In this document: positions 44,486-54,909 of the stretch, piece after piece
Layout of the letters: every line of letters starts with the position of its first letter
Position numbering within the stretch: the stretch's first letter is position 1
Source of the DNA: Agrocybe praecox
Taxonomy: Eukaryota > Basidiomycota > Agaricomycetes > Agaricales > Agrocybaceae
Direction of reading: 5' to 3'
Length of the DNA: 64,000 nt
NCBI GenBank assembly: GCA_964017145.1
Contig: OZ024848.1
Coordinates: forward strand, 3,360,501-3,424,500
Position numbers and translations under genes: made by a program
The notes under the pieces: generated by a model
Databases searched by the model: none
Seen by the model: the letters and a program-made list of their open reading frames with translations, nothing else
What the model was told of the DNA's origin: nothing

Positions 44486-44722
44486 TTACTTTGCCATATC
44501 ACCTCCCGGGGCCTCAAACATTCCATTTTGAATTCTCATGTACCGTTCCTGCAAGGTGTCTCGTATCGACCTCACCTCGAGCACAATCAAGCTGTCTGCA
44601 TCCAACGAGCCGCCAAGTACAGCTTTTTGAATGCACAGGCCAACGCACGCCCCGGTATAGCACGGATATGAACATGGACAAACTTCGCTTCCACCCCTTC
44701 GGATATGCTGTGCTTGTTTCAA
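44486..44722 (-). pseudogene. Relic of a minus-strand exon, segment copy 3
   Basis: The frame reads MKQAQHIRRGGSEVCPCSYP then CIQKAVLGGSLDADSLIVLE, followed by gtgaggtcg (possible splice donor), and further on ERYMRIQNGMFEA. It is the cleanest of the three copies (6461-6846, 19640-19870). Function unknown. Confidence 0.4.
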
Positions 44723-45128
44723 GTTAATGAGCGCCCTGCGGAAATAACATCAATGATGTATATGCTTGGCCCGTTGTGGATCCTCAAGCTCAAACTCCTT
44801 CTCCATTGATATTGGAATCAATATGCGACTTAATAGATCTGCTGTTGTCTCTTAATAATAAGATAGTGGCAGATATTAAGCATACCAAATGGATGTCTAG
44901 AGGATTGTCACTTAAATCAGTCTCTGTGCTGATGTACTGGTTGAATGTTGTATCTCTACTACGATTGGATCATAACAATGTCAGATGGCTTGCTCCTGAG
45001 GCATTGATCTGCAACATATATCCTAGTGTATCATGACATCTTAATTCAAGCCGTCAGAACAGATGCTCGTAACAGTACTTAAAAATAACGACTACTTGAC
45101 TTAGGGTATTATAGAACCACAACCCATT

Positions 45129-47036
45129 ATGTTTTCCCAGGGTGATCTCATCTACCCCATATCATTCCAAAAATCCATTATTAGCGGCAACTTAAATTCA
45201 ACATTGATGTTTCAATTCCTCATAGGTAAGTACGGCCTTTATAGAACATTATGTAGCTGAATACCTATACATAGGAGCATATATTGGGTTTTATTTTATA
45301 ACCTTTCGAATCTATTGTGGGGGCATGTTGCATGGGAGAGGCATGGAATTCCAGCACGGAGGCCCCAGCCAGGTCAACGAGTGGTTACTAGCATTCTTTC
45401 AGGACTTTTTGGCTGCACTCTTGGAATTTTGATCACACAATGGCTTTATACATTTACTTGCTTTGTGGCAGGAGAGGCCAACACTCGATATGACATCTTT
45501 TATTTGTCTGCCGTTAACCAGGCTACCCCCGCAGAGGATATCATAATGGCAATATTGTCAGAATTAGGTCAGGTTCTTGCTGATGGTTTGCTAGTAAATA
45601 TTGGATGAGCCGTATTACTTGATCTTGCTGACAAGAATTTTAGATATGGCGTTCCTGGTACCTTTTTCGTGGTCGGAAATATGTCACACTTACATTTGTG
45701 GGTATTTATATGGTTGAAATTGGTAAATCCAGTCTCTATGTGTACTCCAAATTGTACAATAATATAGTTTTAAGTGATGACCATCACAGTTATTATTGTG
45801 GAGTTTCTCATTGATTTTGGCCCACTGCGCTATCAAACACTTCAATTTGTGAAGCAGTACAACATTCTATTTTCAACTAGCCAGTGCGTGACAGCTGCAA
45901 CAAGTATGATTGTGTCACTTGCAATTGGCATTAAAATCTATTCTTCAACAACCATGAATCACAAGACCGTAACCCACTCTGTTTCGATTAAACAAACGCC
46001 TTTCGGATAGAAATCCGTTTAAACAGCCAAAACTCTTAAACAAATGTTTGAATAATTTAATTTCTTAAACACAATTATAATCAGAGAAAAACATATATTG
46101 TATTGAAAATGGTAGGTATGTATACAGCAGACTAGATCCTTTATATGTAATGGCACAATAAAAAACCAAATACCAAAAGAAAATAAAGATTACTTGAAAG
46201 TGAATTACACCCGACAAAAAATTACATTCAACCGCGTTGAACCTTGTTTGAATCATTCAACATGTTCACTCTCATTCAGCCGTTCAACGCGGTTGAATGT
46301 AATTTTTTGTCGGGTGTAATTCACTTTCAAGTAATCTTTATTTTCTTTTGGTATTCGGTTTTTTATTGTGCCATTACATATAAAGGATCTAGTCTGCTGT
46401 ATACATACCTACCATTTTCAATACAATATATGTTTTTCTCTGATTATAATTGTGTTTAAGAAATTAAATTGTTCAAACATTTGTTTAAGAGTTTTGGCTG
46501 TTTAAACACCCGTTTAAGAGTCTTGACTGTTTAAACGGATTTCTATCCGAAAGGCGTTTGTTTAATCGAAACAGAACCAGTTTCATCACAAGACTCGAAG
46601 AAAATTCATGCAAATTGTTGAAATAACAATAGAGTCCTTGGCCTTATACTCCTGCTCAACATTGATGATGGCAATCATCGGGTTCGCTGATAGTATCCCC
46701 ATGATTTCGGTGTCTAGAGCGTCTCTCTTCAATGCAGAAGGATATACCAATGCAGTTATGTTTATCACAACGGTAAGTTGATCATGAATTACCTTGCAAG
46801 GGCTTTCTGATCACCCTGAATCAATTTGATAGGCATTTGCACCGACCCTCATGGTTGCTCATCTCGAATTGACAAAGAAGAACTCAACCGAGGTGTTCTC
46901 AACCAATATGAGCTCAGGACCAAGTGCTAATGTTGTTAGTGCCTTTGCAGCAGCTCTTCAAGATTACAACAGCTCCGAGATTCAAGAAGTACCTCTAGAT
47001 GCCACAAACATCCGAAATTCTACTGAAGGAGTCTAA
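45129..47036 (+). pseudogene. Multi-pass membrane protein, copy 3, disrupted by a foldback element
   Basis: Exon 1 is 45129-45225 and exon 2 ends at 45316. The next intron (45317-45354) is only 38 bp, against 49 bp in the other copies, and has lost the 'gctaat' branch site. Exon 3 reads QPGQRVVTSILSGLFG. The ATSQCVTAATSMIVSLAIGI block follows at about 45872-45940. The frame is cut at 45967 by a 617-bp element and resumes at 46595 (RRKFMQIVEITIESLALYSC in the joined frame). The last exon, AFAPTLMVAHLEL, ends at 47036. A TGA at 45606 is shared with copy 2. This copy is almost certainly non-functional. Confidence 0.7.
45968..46584. mobile_element. Foldback (near-palindromic) transposable element, 617 bp
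   Basis: Left arm 45968-46242 and right arm 46282-46584 are near-perfect inverted copies around a 39-base loop. Both ends carry tcgattaaacaaacgccttt, and gtttaaac motifs recur near the tips. The outermost 11 or so bases of the two ends differ. The target duplication atcacaagac (10 bp) is at 45958-45967 and 46585-46594. The paralogous genes show the uninterrupted sequence. The right arm has about 30 extra bases near its tip. It has no coding capacity: the two mirror frames (GVIHFQVIFIFFWY) are simply the palindrome. A 9-10 bp duplication suggests mobilisation by a Mutator-like transposase (inference). Confidence 0.9.
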
Positions 47037-47149
47037 AAATATACGGTACAGGATATACCTGCGGTCTTAACCCCCTTTTCTCAATTTTGGTATTACCCAT
47101 AGCTTCATCCTTGCCTAGGCGTCGTCTACACCCCTTATGTTGCAATCAT

Positions 47150-48200
47150 GCATATTTAATAGCACCAATCGACCCCACCTACTCGACTCGACTCGACTGC
47201 GACTCGAATTCTTCATTAAAGAAGAATCCATCCAAGGAGGAGCATGGAGGACAGAGGACGAGACGTAGACATGGTAAAATGACTGTATGTATGTGTGCAT
47301 GTAAGTTTAAAAAAATGTTTAAGGAAAGAAGAAACTGAAGAATGAGAATGAGAATGAGAAAAGGCACGGATAACAAATTGATAGATGGATAACAAGATGA
47401 TGATGAGAAAGGGAAAGCAAAAGCAAGGACACACAGATGAGAAGAGACGAAAGAATTCAGAAAGATATGAAGGAAAAGGAAAACCGATAAGAAAGAAGAC
47501 AAAGAAGACGAAACAAAAAGGAAAGAAAACGAGGAGCTGAGATGACCAATCCAACCGACAGGAACATCAACCCAAAACAACGAACGAACGAACCGACTCA
47601 AGAAGCCATTGATGCGTGATTGATAAACACAAGGAAAAAAGGTCATCAAACTTCGAACATCAAAGATGGGAGATGCCAAGCAGGCAGCACAGCACATCAG
47701 AAAGAAAGAAAGAAATGACGACGACACATCCACTTGTATCATCCATCAAACACCGATCAAGGTGGAGGACGAAAGGTGACGTCAGTGAGATTAGAATGCT
47801 GATGCTGGTGCTGGTGCTGGTGCTGGTGCAGTCCAGAATGCAGCTAGAGGCGTAGCTAGCCTTGGAAGCGCATCGAGCAGCCTCGCACGATGGCAGTAAA
47901 GGTCAAAGCAAGGATGGATTGGGCTATGTACGCGTCGCGGTCACATATCTGTACACGATTTAATCTAATCTGACCTGTGCAGGTTGCACTGCCACAGTAC
48001 TGGTGCGGGCGATGGTAAAAAGTTAAAAAGAAAGAGAAAGTGGGGAAGACTTCGAGCTTCGAGTTCTGGTCCGCGTTGTAAAAGGATCGTCGCAATAGGT
48101 AGGTTAAATAATCGTCCGATGGAACTTATCATTATCATATCAGACAAAATCATGTAGAAAGTAGAGTCACTCACATGCACATTCTCCCCAATAAAGAAAA
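47150..48200 (-). pseudogene. Decayed minus-strand gene unit, segment copy 3, partial
   Basis: Matches 2320-3000 and 10550-11300: 'gaagccattgatgcgt', 'caccgatcaaggtggaggac', 'gactcgactcgactc' and the short (tatg)n at 47284. A minus-strand stretch at 47856-48000 reads QICDRDAYIAQSILALTFTA followed by IVRGCSMRF, which looks exon-like and has no counterpart in the other copies. The copy stops near 48200; the VPKP-type modules are not found further right. Confidence 0.35.
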
Positions 48201-48240
48201 GAAACATCGCCCAACATTCAACTCAATATTCCAACCCAGG

Positions 48241-49950
48241 ATAATAATAAACCAACGAAGCACAATCGAACTCTTCTTCCACCTCTCACGCTTCTCCTCA
48301 CCCCGGCAATATCAACTTTTGAGGTCACACGAAAACCTCCTAAAAACTCCGCTTTTTATCAAACATACATTCTCTGTTTAAATTGATAAATAAGATTTAT
48401 ATTTATGAGAAATCAGTTCGGCATTATAAACTAAGATTAATGGTTCAGATTTTTGAGCTACTGTAATGTTGTTCAAAATTTTAAGTTTGGGCGAACCGAA
48501 AATGTTGAATAATTAGACTAGTTTGGGATTTTGTTTTCTAAAGAGAAAAATAATTAATGGCATCTTTCCGAAAATGATAAAAAAAGCTTTTAGATTTATA
48601 TACACTTTCGGTTGGTGTGAGATTATAATATTTCCTACCCTTTTCGTCGATTACACAATCTTAAGCAAAATCATAATTTTTTTTCAAGCTGAAATCATGC
48701 GTAGGACGATCATACGACCAGCGTACGACTGCCGATAAGCTGTAGCTAAAGCTGACTTCCTATTTTTAGCAGCGGCACTGGTATTTTTGAGCATAAGGAT
48801 CATCGCCACCTCTAGTGGCCAGCTGTCATTGTATTAGTTTAGCGGAGGAAAACTATCTAAAAGCTAATAGCGACGATATAAGTCCTTATCGCAGAATAAC
48901 TCCCCAATTTAATGGAATGCGCACCTCTTCGTTGAATTTATGGAGTTTCTCACTTTTTTGAGACTTGGAGGTTACCGTCGGGTCCAGCAAGGTTCCGCTA
49001 TATCATTGCACGTACACACGATTAGTAACGCTCCCGTGTGGCGACGTTGAATGTTGAACGTTGATGGTGGGCAATTTGTGAATAAGATTTTGAGACAACA
49101 GATATAAGGAATTTGGGCGTATCTTATTTTTAGACCATGTCGTCACTACTAACAAAAGATACAGCGTCGGCTAAAAACAAAGTACTCGGCTGTCGTTGCT
49201 GTGCTATTTTAGTAATAACAGCGCAATTGTCTCTGTCGATATCGTCCGTGCAACGGACATCTGAACTTAGATGTATGTCACTTAACCCACAGGATCCTCG
49301 GTATCCTTCTATGGACGATATAATTGGTGGTGGTGTGTTCCAGCCTCACATTCGCAACGTACTAGTGCGCATCCCTCTCCGACATATGTTTTTGTGAATG
49401 TTATGTTTTTTAAATTTTTACATCAGTGACTAAAATGTTGCCCTGTATGTACTCCAAGTTGATGATTGGATGATAACAAATCAGGCCGCTTAAAAATACT
49501 CAGAAAGAAGTGAAGCAACGATGTCAAAAAGCAAGGATCTGGGCTGGTGGAAAATTGTCCGCCGGACAATGCCACTTTAACGTGACAGAAAGGTGACAAG
49601 GCTCTTACTGTGAGTGACACTCTATTGTCTGTCCTCCCACTATTGTGGCTCGACAACGAAAATGATCAGCACAACATTGTCATCACACCATGCCGGCTAT
49701 GTAACACACTGAGAGTGCCACTCAAGCGCACACAGTGTGGCAATGAACTTCGAGCGCCGCCGGCGCGTAATGATAGCTGTGGCACTCACACGTTGTAACT
49801 TGTTGGTGATCACCAGCAAGTTTTTTGTTCTAAAACTTACAGGGGACTCGATAGAAACCATACAATACATGCAGTAGTGTCATGTGTGCAGGTATTGTCG
49901 AGTAGCTAACTCTCTGAGCCACTCAAAACGTAGCGAGGGTAGAGGCCTCA
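48241..49950. other. AT-rich spacer, no gene recognised
   Basis: Short frames at 48523-48738 and 49137-49397 lack any supporting feature. Nothing else was seen. Confidence 0.4.
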
Positions 49951-49954
49951 GGCA

Positions 49955-50240
49955 ACGACTATCGTGTACGAGATCCGCAAGCTCTATCGAAAACTTTTTT
50001 GATTTTTGATTTATCATTTTGATTTGATACGCGGCATTCCTTAGCTAATTATTGGTAAGCTGACCGTCGTACCTTCGTATTTCTGAGCGTATATGTACTA
50101 TATACGCTCAATTAGGTACCAAATTTATTTGATGTGCATGTACAAGGCTTTTATTTACTAGTTACATACGAGTACAATAGGGGAGGTACCATATACACGT
50201 CGGATCGCTTATTCCGCATGCTGGTGAACCGTGGGAACAG
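49955..50240 (+). repeat. Left arm of an imperfect palindrome split by the gypsy element
   Basis: 'cgagatccgcaagctctat', 'gatttatcattttgatttga' and 'gtacaaggctttta' are found in inverted form at 57004-57200. The following part, to 50240, is inverted at 50425-50508. The whole was one foldback of about 0.75 kb before the retrotransposon inserted. Confidence 0.7.
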
Positions 50241-50424
50241 CAAAGAACGGTTGAATGACTTTCCAGGTCTCAAGAGGACCTGGCGTCGGTTTTTCTTCCG
50301 GAATACCTTTATTGTATAGTAATATGCATTTATACGGAGTATCGAGTAATGCTGGTTTATTGGGGAGGCGCTATGAGTAGATTTAGCAACGAGCGGCTGA
50401 TGCGCGCGTTGGGCGCATATCGCC

Positions 50425-50508
50425 TTCCCACGGTTCGCCAGCGCACAGAATAAGCGATCCTCGGATGCGCATTCAGTGTCTCCCATGTTGTACTGATATG
50501 TAAATAGT
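50425..50508 (-). repeat. Inner part of the right arm of the split palindrome
   Basis: Reverse complement reads ttacatatcagtacaacatg.. and ..ggatcgcttattctgtgcg. This matches 50161-50240. The arm continues beyond the gypsy insertion at 57004. Confidence 0.65.
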
Positions 50509-50559
50509 TGTCAGGGCAACACTAAGATCAGTGTGACAAGGCCACCAACAAAGACAAAG

Positions 50560-50603
<44 letters not shown>

Positions 50604-51022
50604 AGAGAGAGAGACACTCAATGGTTCTAAGAGATCACACCAATGGTAGTGGATATCCTAAGAGATTGAAGCTGGGGCTACAGCTACATACATGTCCAGT
50701 ATATATACCCTACAGCTATTCTAGAATATTCCTCCATGACATCATAGAAAGGAATGATGAATAAGGCAATGACATCATAAAGAAAGTAAAAGAATGATGT
50801 AGAATGATGTAGAATGATGTAGAATGGATGAGGCTATGCTCATGGGAAATTAAAGTGATAAGTATCTAATCAAATGATAATCAAGAGATAATCAAGAGAT
50901 AATCAAGAGATAATCAAGAGATAATCAAAGATATGAAACAGATAAGATATCTACACATCTACAAAAGGGAAAAATGCGAAATAAATATAGAAAAATAAGG
51001 GAAAATAGGGGAAACCCTGACA
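50509..51022 (-). repeat. 3' LTR of the gypsy element
   Basis: 514 bp, TGTCAGGG...CCCTGACA ends. It contains a (GA)n tract at 50560-50610 and four to five copies of an 11-base unit 'ataatcaagag' near 50877-50930. Against the other LTR it has one more GA unit and two more of the 11-base units, with no other difference noticed. Confidence 0.95.
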
Positions 51023-51040
51023 TCACCCCCTCTCTAAGGC
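51023..51040 (-). other. Polypurine tract overlapping the pol C-terminus
   Basis: In minus sense the sequence agagagggggtga ends exactly where the 3' LTR begins (TGTCAGGG). It includes the pol stop TGA, so the primer site for plus-strand DNA synthesis is embedded in coding sequence. Confidence 0.7.
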
Positions 51041-54000
51041 ACATTTCCCACAATGTGCACATGTATGACTAAGTTTGGAGGGTTTTAGAGGAGGTGGAGG
51101 TTCAGTAAAATTAATTAGAGGAGAAAATGAAAGTCTATCAAAAGTTAAAGCAGAAATCTTTCTGGGAGCAGCTGGGTGTTTTGCATGGAATTCCTTGATT
51201 GATTTAGCTGCTCTCTTCAGATTTTCAGCAGGTTCCCAAGTACTTTCTTCATTTGGGTAGTTTTTCCATTTCACCAAGTACTGCAGCTTATTTCTGAATA
51301 GTCTGCTGTCCTTGATGTACTCAACTTCCCATTCAGGGTTTTCTCCTTTGATAACTGGTGGAGGTCTGGAAGGGGGCTTTCTACCAACTGGATCAGGATG
51401 ATGGGGCATGAGCTTGACCACATTGAATACAGGATGGATCTTCATGGTGGAAGGCAATTTCAATTCATAGGCATTTGGACCAACAACTTTGGTGATCTTG
51501 TATGGTCCATATCTTTTGTCCTCCAATTTCTTGGAAGGCCTATCAGTCTTCAAGTCCTTGCCATCTAGCCAAACCATGTCTCCAACCTTATACTCAGTAG
51601 GTGCACCTCTGTGTCTATCATAGAATTTGGCCATGTCATCAGCAGCCTTTTTGAGGGCAGACTCTGCTTCTTTTCTGGCCTCTTCCATGTTTTTTACAAA
51701 GGTATCTACAGTGTCCATCTTGCTGTCTCTAAGGGGTTCTGTGCCCATCCTGGGATGTCTACCATTATTAAGCATGAAGGGTGTTTGCCTAGTGGATGCT
51801 TGAACTCTGTTGTTGTAGGAGAATTCAGCTAAAGACAACCATTCTACCCAGTCATCTTGTCTATGGTTTATGAAGAGCCTGAGGTATTGTTCTACTTCTT
51901 GATTTACTCTTTCAGTTTGACCATCTGTCTGAGGGTGATAGGCTGTAGATGAAGCAGTCTGAATACCTAATAAGGAGTTGAGCTCTTTCATGAACTTGGA
52001 GACAAACTGAGGACCTCTATCACAGATTATTTTGATAGGTAGACCATGCAGTTTCCAGACATAATCTCTGTAGAGCTTAGCAGTACCTTCAGATGTGACC
52101 TCATCTGTGGTAGGTATGATGTGGATCATCTTGCTAAGCCTATCTACAACTATCATAATGGCATTGTACCCTTGACATTCAGGTAGGCCAGTGATAAAGT
52201 CCACAGTAATGGTTTGCCAGACATCAGAAGGAATTTCAGTAGGAGTCAGGAAGCCAACAGGCTTAGCTGGGAATGTCTTTGTCCTGTTACATCTATCACA
52301 GCTTCTAGTGTAGGCTGCAATGTAGTGAGACATTCCTGGCCACCAATAATTCCTAGAGACAAGCTCTATTGTCTTCCATTTTCCTGGATGTCCAGCAATG
52401 TAGGCATCATGATGTAGTTCCACAATTTTCCTTCTAAGATCTTTGTCTTTGGGAACATACACTTTCCCTCTGTAGAGAATAAGTCCTTGCTCTTCTGCCC
52501 ATTCCTGTCCTTCTATCTTCTTGGTTGAGGATCCCTTCAATTCCTGTACTGCCTTCACAACCTTTTCATCCATGTCCTTTGCTTCTCTGATTTTCTTTAG
52601 AAGATCAGTCTCAGGACCAGACAAAATGGTGTGCCCCTGTTTGAGAGCTTGGATTTTGAAGTAGGAAGGTTTGAGGAGAACTACATTTTCATTATCATTC
52701 TCCCCTTTCTTATGATCTGATCTCCTAGACAGAGCATCTGGCTTCAATGATTTTTTACCAGGCCTATGATGAAGAGAGAAGTCAAATCTGGACAAAAAGA
52801 GTGACCATCTGGCCTGCCTTCTGCTTAGCTTTTGAGCAGTCATAAAGTACTCTAGATTCTTGTGATCTGTCCAAATCTCAAATGTATGTTGAGTTCCTTC
52901 AAGATAGTGTCTCCATTCATCTAGTGCTCTTATAATAGCCAGCATTTCCTTGTCATGAATCTCATAATTCCTTTCTACTTCAGAGAGAGACTTAGACATA
53001 AAGGCCACAGGATGCCATTTCCCATCTGATCCTTCCTGAGATAAGACAGCCCCAGTAGCATAATCTGAGCTATCTGCTTCAACTTTATAGGGCTTATTAT
53101 CATCAGGGAAAACCAAAACAGGAGAGGATATGACCTTAAGCTTTAACTGATCAAAGGCTTCCTGATGTCTAACTCCCCATCTCCAGACTGTTCCCTTCTT
53201 TGTCAATTCATGAAGTGGCTTGGCAATGTCTGCAAAATCCTCTATGAACCTTCTGTAGAAGTTGACAAATCCCAAGAATGATTGAACATCCTTGACATTT
53301 TCAGGTTCAGGCCATTTAGAGACTCCCTCCACCTTGACAGGATCCATTTCAATCTTGCCTTGTGAAATGATAAGTCCAAGATATTCAATCTTTTCCTTTT
53401 CAAATTCACATTTTTCTGCTTTGAGGTAGAGTTTGTTCTCTTCTAAGACTTGCAGAACCTTCTTGACTACTTCCCTATGATGTTCAAGAGTCTCAGTGAA
53501 GACTAATATGTCATCCATGTAGACAATGACCACATTGCCATCAATAAGTTCTATGAAAATGTCATTCATCATAGTTTGAAAGGTTGCAGGACTATTGGTT
53601 AAGCCAAAGAACATGACCAGTGGTTCAAACAGCCCTCTATTGGTTCTGAAGGCTGCCTTCCACTCATCTCCTTCCTTAACTCTGACATTATTAAAGCCCC
53701 ATCTGACATCCAGCTTGGTGAAATACCTGGCTTTGCTGAGTTTGGTAATAATGTCAGAGATGAGAGGTAGAGGATAGGAGTTCTTAATGGTCATTTCATT
53801 CAGCTTTCTATAATCCTGAACTAGTCTAAGAGAGCCATCCTTCTTCTTGACAAAGAAAACAGGGGATGCCATTGGTGACTTGGAAGGTCTAATTCTGCCA
53901 GATTTCAGATTTTCCTCTAGAAAGGCATCAAGCTCCTTCTGCTCTTTAGGTGAAAGAGGATAAATCTTTGATCTATAGGGCTCAGAACCAGGCTTTAACT

Positions 54001-54901
54001 CAATAGCATGATCCCAAGGCTTTCTATCTGGTAGCCTGTCAAAAGATTCCTTTGAGAATACCCCTTTGAATTGATGATAGTGCTTGGGGACAGCTTCTTC
54101 AAAGGATTTCTTTGGGGAATCAGCTTTCTGGTGAGATTCTTCTGCCAGTTTTTGGGACACAGTGGAAGTAGCATTAATAGACTGCCTTTGAGGATGTAGA
54201 CAAGAAATAAAAATCCTATCCTCAGGCTCAATCTCAGAGTCAGAGTCAGGTGACTGATCTACAAGATCTACACCTTCATCATCAAACTGAGGAAGCTGCC
54301 TTCTTTGTATTGCAGCTATTCTCTGTCTCTTCCTCCTGGCTCTTATAACCTCCATGTGGCAGTCAGGTGGACATCTAGTGAATTGGATATCCCCTGACTT
54401 CCAGTCAACATCTGGGTTGTGTAGATAGAGCCAGGTGTGTCCAATAATAGCAGTCTTATCTCCCAAGTCACAAACAGCAAAGGTAGCCTTTTCTGTATGG
54501 TTCTTGTAGATCATAATTAAGTCAACTTCCTCATGAATAGAACCACTCTTATTTAGAGTACCATCTACATTGTAGACAGGAATGGCTCTGGGGAGTTTCC
54601 TTGTGTTGAGATTATGATACTTTACAAAACCAGTATCCAGAAAAAGGCCAGTAGCTCCAGAATCAAGTAAAGCATCCACAGAAAGCCTTTTTCCTGTATC
54701 CATTGTCTTCAGAATGACTGACAAATGGGTAGAGGCTTTAGGCCTGTGACCCAAGATGTAGATCCTTTCAGGGGTAGAAGAAAGAGAAGGTGAATCAGAG
54801 GACATGATTTCTGTATCAGAATTTGATGAGGAGAGATTGAGTTTATTGCTTTCATCTTCTAATACATTAAATCTATTCCATTGGGACATGTCTTTCACCA
54901 A
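51023..54901 (-). CDS. Pol polyprotein: protease, RT, RNase H, integrase, chromodomain
   Basis: About 1290 codons, open from 54901 (first ATG at 54889) and in the -1 frame relative to gag. The frame is open across the end of gag at a TTTTT run just before the gag stop, so a -1 frameshift or restart is plausible. Domains in order: protease (DALLDSGATGLFLDTGF, near residue 75-90); RT with QDYRKLNEMTIKNSYPLP, TKLDVRWGFNNVRV and the catalytic VIVYMDDILVFTE; RNase H with VEADSSDYATGAVLSQ, DKEMLAIIRAL and WTDHKNLEYF; integrase with the HHCC zinc part (LHHDAYIAGHPGKW..CDRC), catalytic VDFITGLPE, ICDRGPQFVSKFMKEL and AYHPQTDGQTERVNQEVEQY; and a chromodomain (EVEYIKDSRLFRNKLQYLVK, WKNYPNEESTWEP) that likely targets chromatin. 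The C-terminal tail is CAHCGKCALERG. The stop codon directly abuts the LTR. Confidence 0.97.
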   Translation of the reverse strand: MVKDMSQWNRFNVLEDESNKLNLSSSNSDTEIMSSDSPSLSSTPERIYILGHRPKASTHLSVILKTMDTGKRLSVDALLDSGATGLFLDTGFVKYHNLNTRKLPRAIPVYNVDGTLNKSGSIHEEVDLIMIYKNHTEKATFAVCDLGDKTAIIGHTWLYLHNPDVDWKSGDIQFTRCPPDCHMEVIRARRKRQRIAAIQRRQLPQFDDEGVDLVDQSPDSDSEIEPEDRIFISCLHPQRQSINATSTVSQKLAEESHQKADSPKKSFEEAVPKHYHQFKGVFSKESFDRLPDRKPWDHAIELKPGSEPYRSKIYPLSPKEQKELDAFLEENLKSGRIRPSKSPMASPVFFVKKKDGSLRLVQDYRKLNEMTIKNSYPLPLISDIITKLSKARYFTKLDVRWGFNNVRVKEGDEWKAAFRTNRGLFEPLVMFFGLTNSPATFQTMMNDIFIELIDGNVVIVYMDDILVFTETLEHHREVVKKVLQVLEENKLYLKAEKCEFEKEKIEYLGLIISQGKIEMDPVKVEGVSKWPEPENVKDVQSFLGFVNFYRRFIEDFADIAKPLHELTKKGTVWRWGVRHQEAFDQLKLKVISSPVLVFPDDNKPYKVEADSSDYATGAVLSQEGSDGKWHPVAFMSKSLSEVERNYEIHDKEMLAIIRALDEWRHYLEGTQHTFEIWTDHKNLEYFMTAQKLSRRQARWSLFLSRFDFSLHHRPGKKSLKPDALSRRSDHKKGENDNENVVLLKPSYFKIQALKQGHTILSGPETDLLKKIREAKDMDEKVVKAVQELKGSSTKKIEGQEWAEEQGLILYRGKVYVPKDKDLRRKIVELHHDAYIAGHPGKWKTIELVSRNYWWPGMSHYIAAYTRSCDRCNRTKTFPAKPVGFLTPTEIPSDVWQTITVDFITGLPECQGYNAIMIVVDRLSKMIHIIPTTDEVTSEGTAKLYRDYVWKLHGLPIKIICDRGPQFVSKFMKELNSLLGIQTASSTAYHPQTDGQTERVNQEVEQYLRLFINHRQDDWVEWLSLAEFSYNNRVQASTRQTPFMLNNGRHPRMGTEPLRDSKMDTVDTFVKNMEEARKEAESALKKAADDMAKFYDRHRGAPTEYKVGDMVWLDGKDLKTDRPSKKLEDKRYGPYKITKVVGPNAYELKLPSTMKIHPVFNVVKLMPHHPDPVGRKPPSRPPPVIKGENPEWEVEYIKDSRLFRNKLQYLVKWKNYPNEESTWEPAENLKRAAKSIKEFHAKHPAAPRKISALTFDRLSFSPLINFTEPPPPLKPSKLSHTCAHCGKCALERG

Positions 54902-54909
54902 TGGTGCCT

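Noticed and set aside
46065..46459. Two nearly identical proteins on opposite strands
   Set aside because: They are the two arms of the foldback element read outward; a palindrome gives mirror frames automatically.
50134..50486. Convergent frames sharing peptides
   Set aside because: Explained by the imperfect palindrome at 49955-50508.
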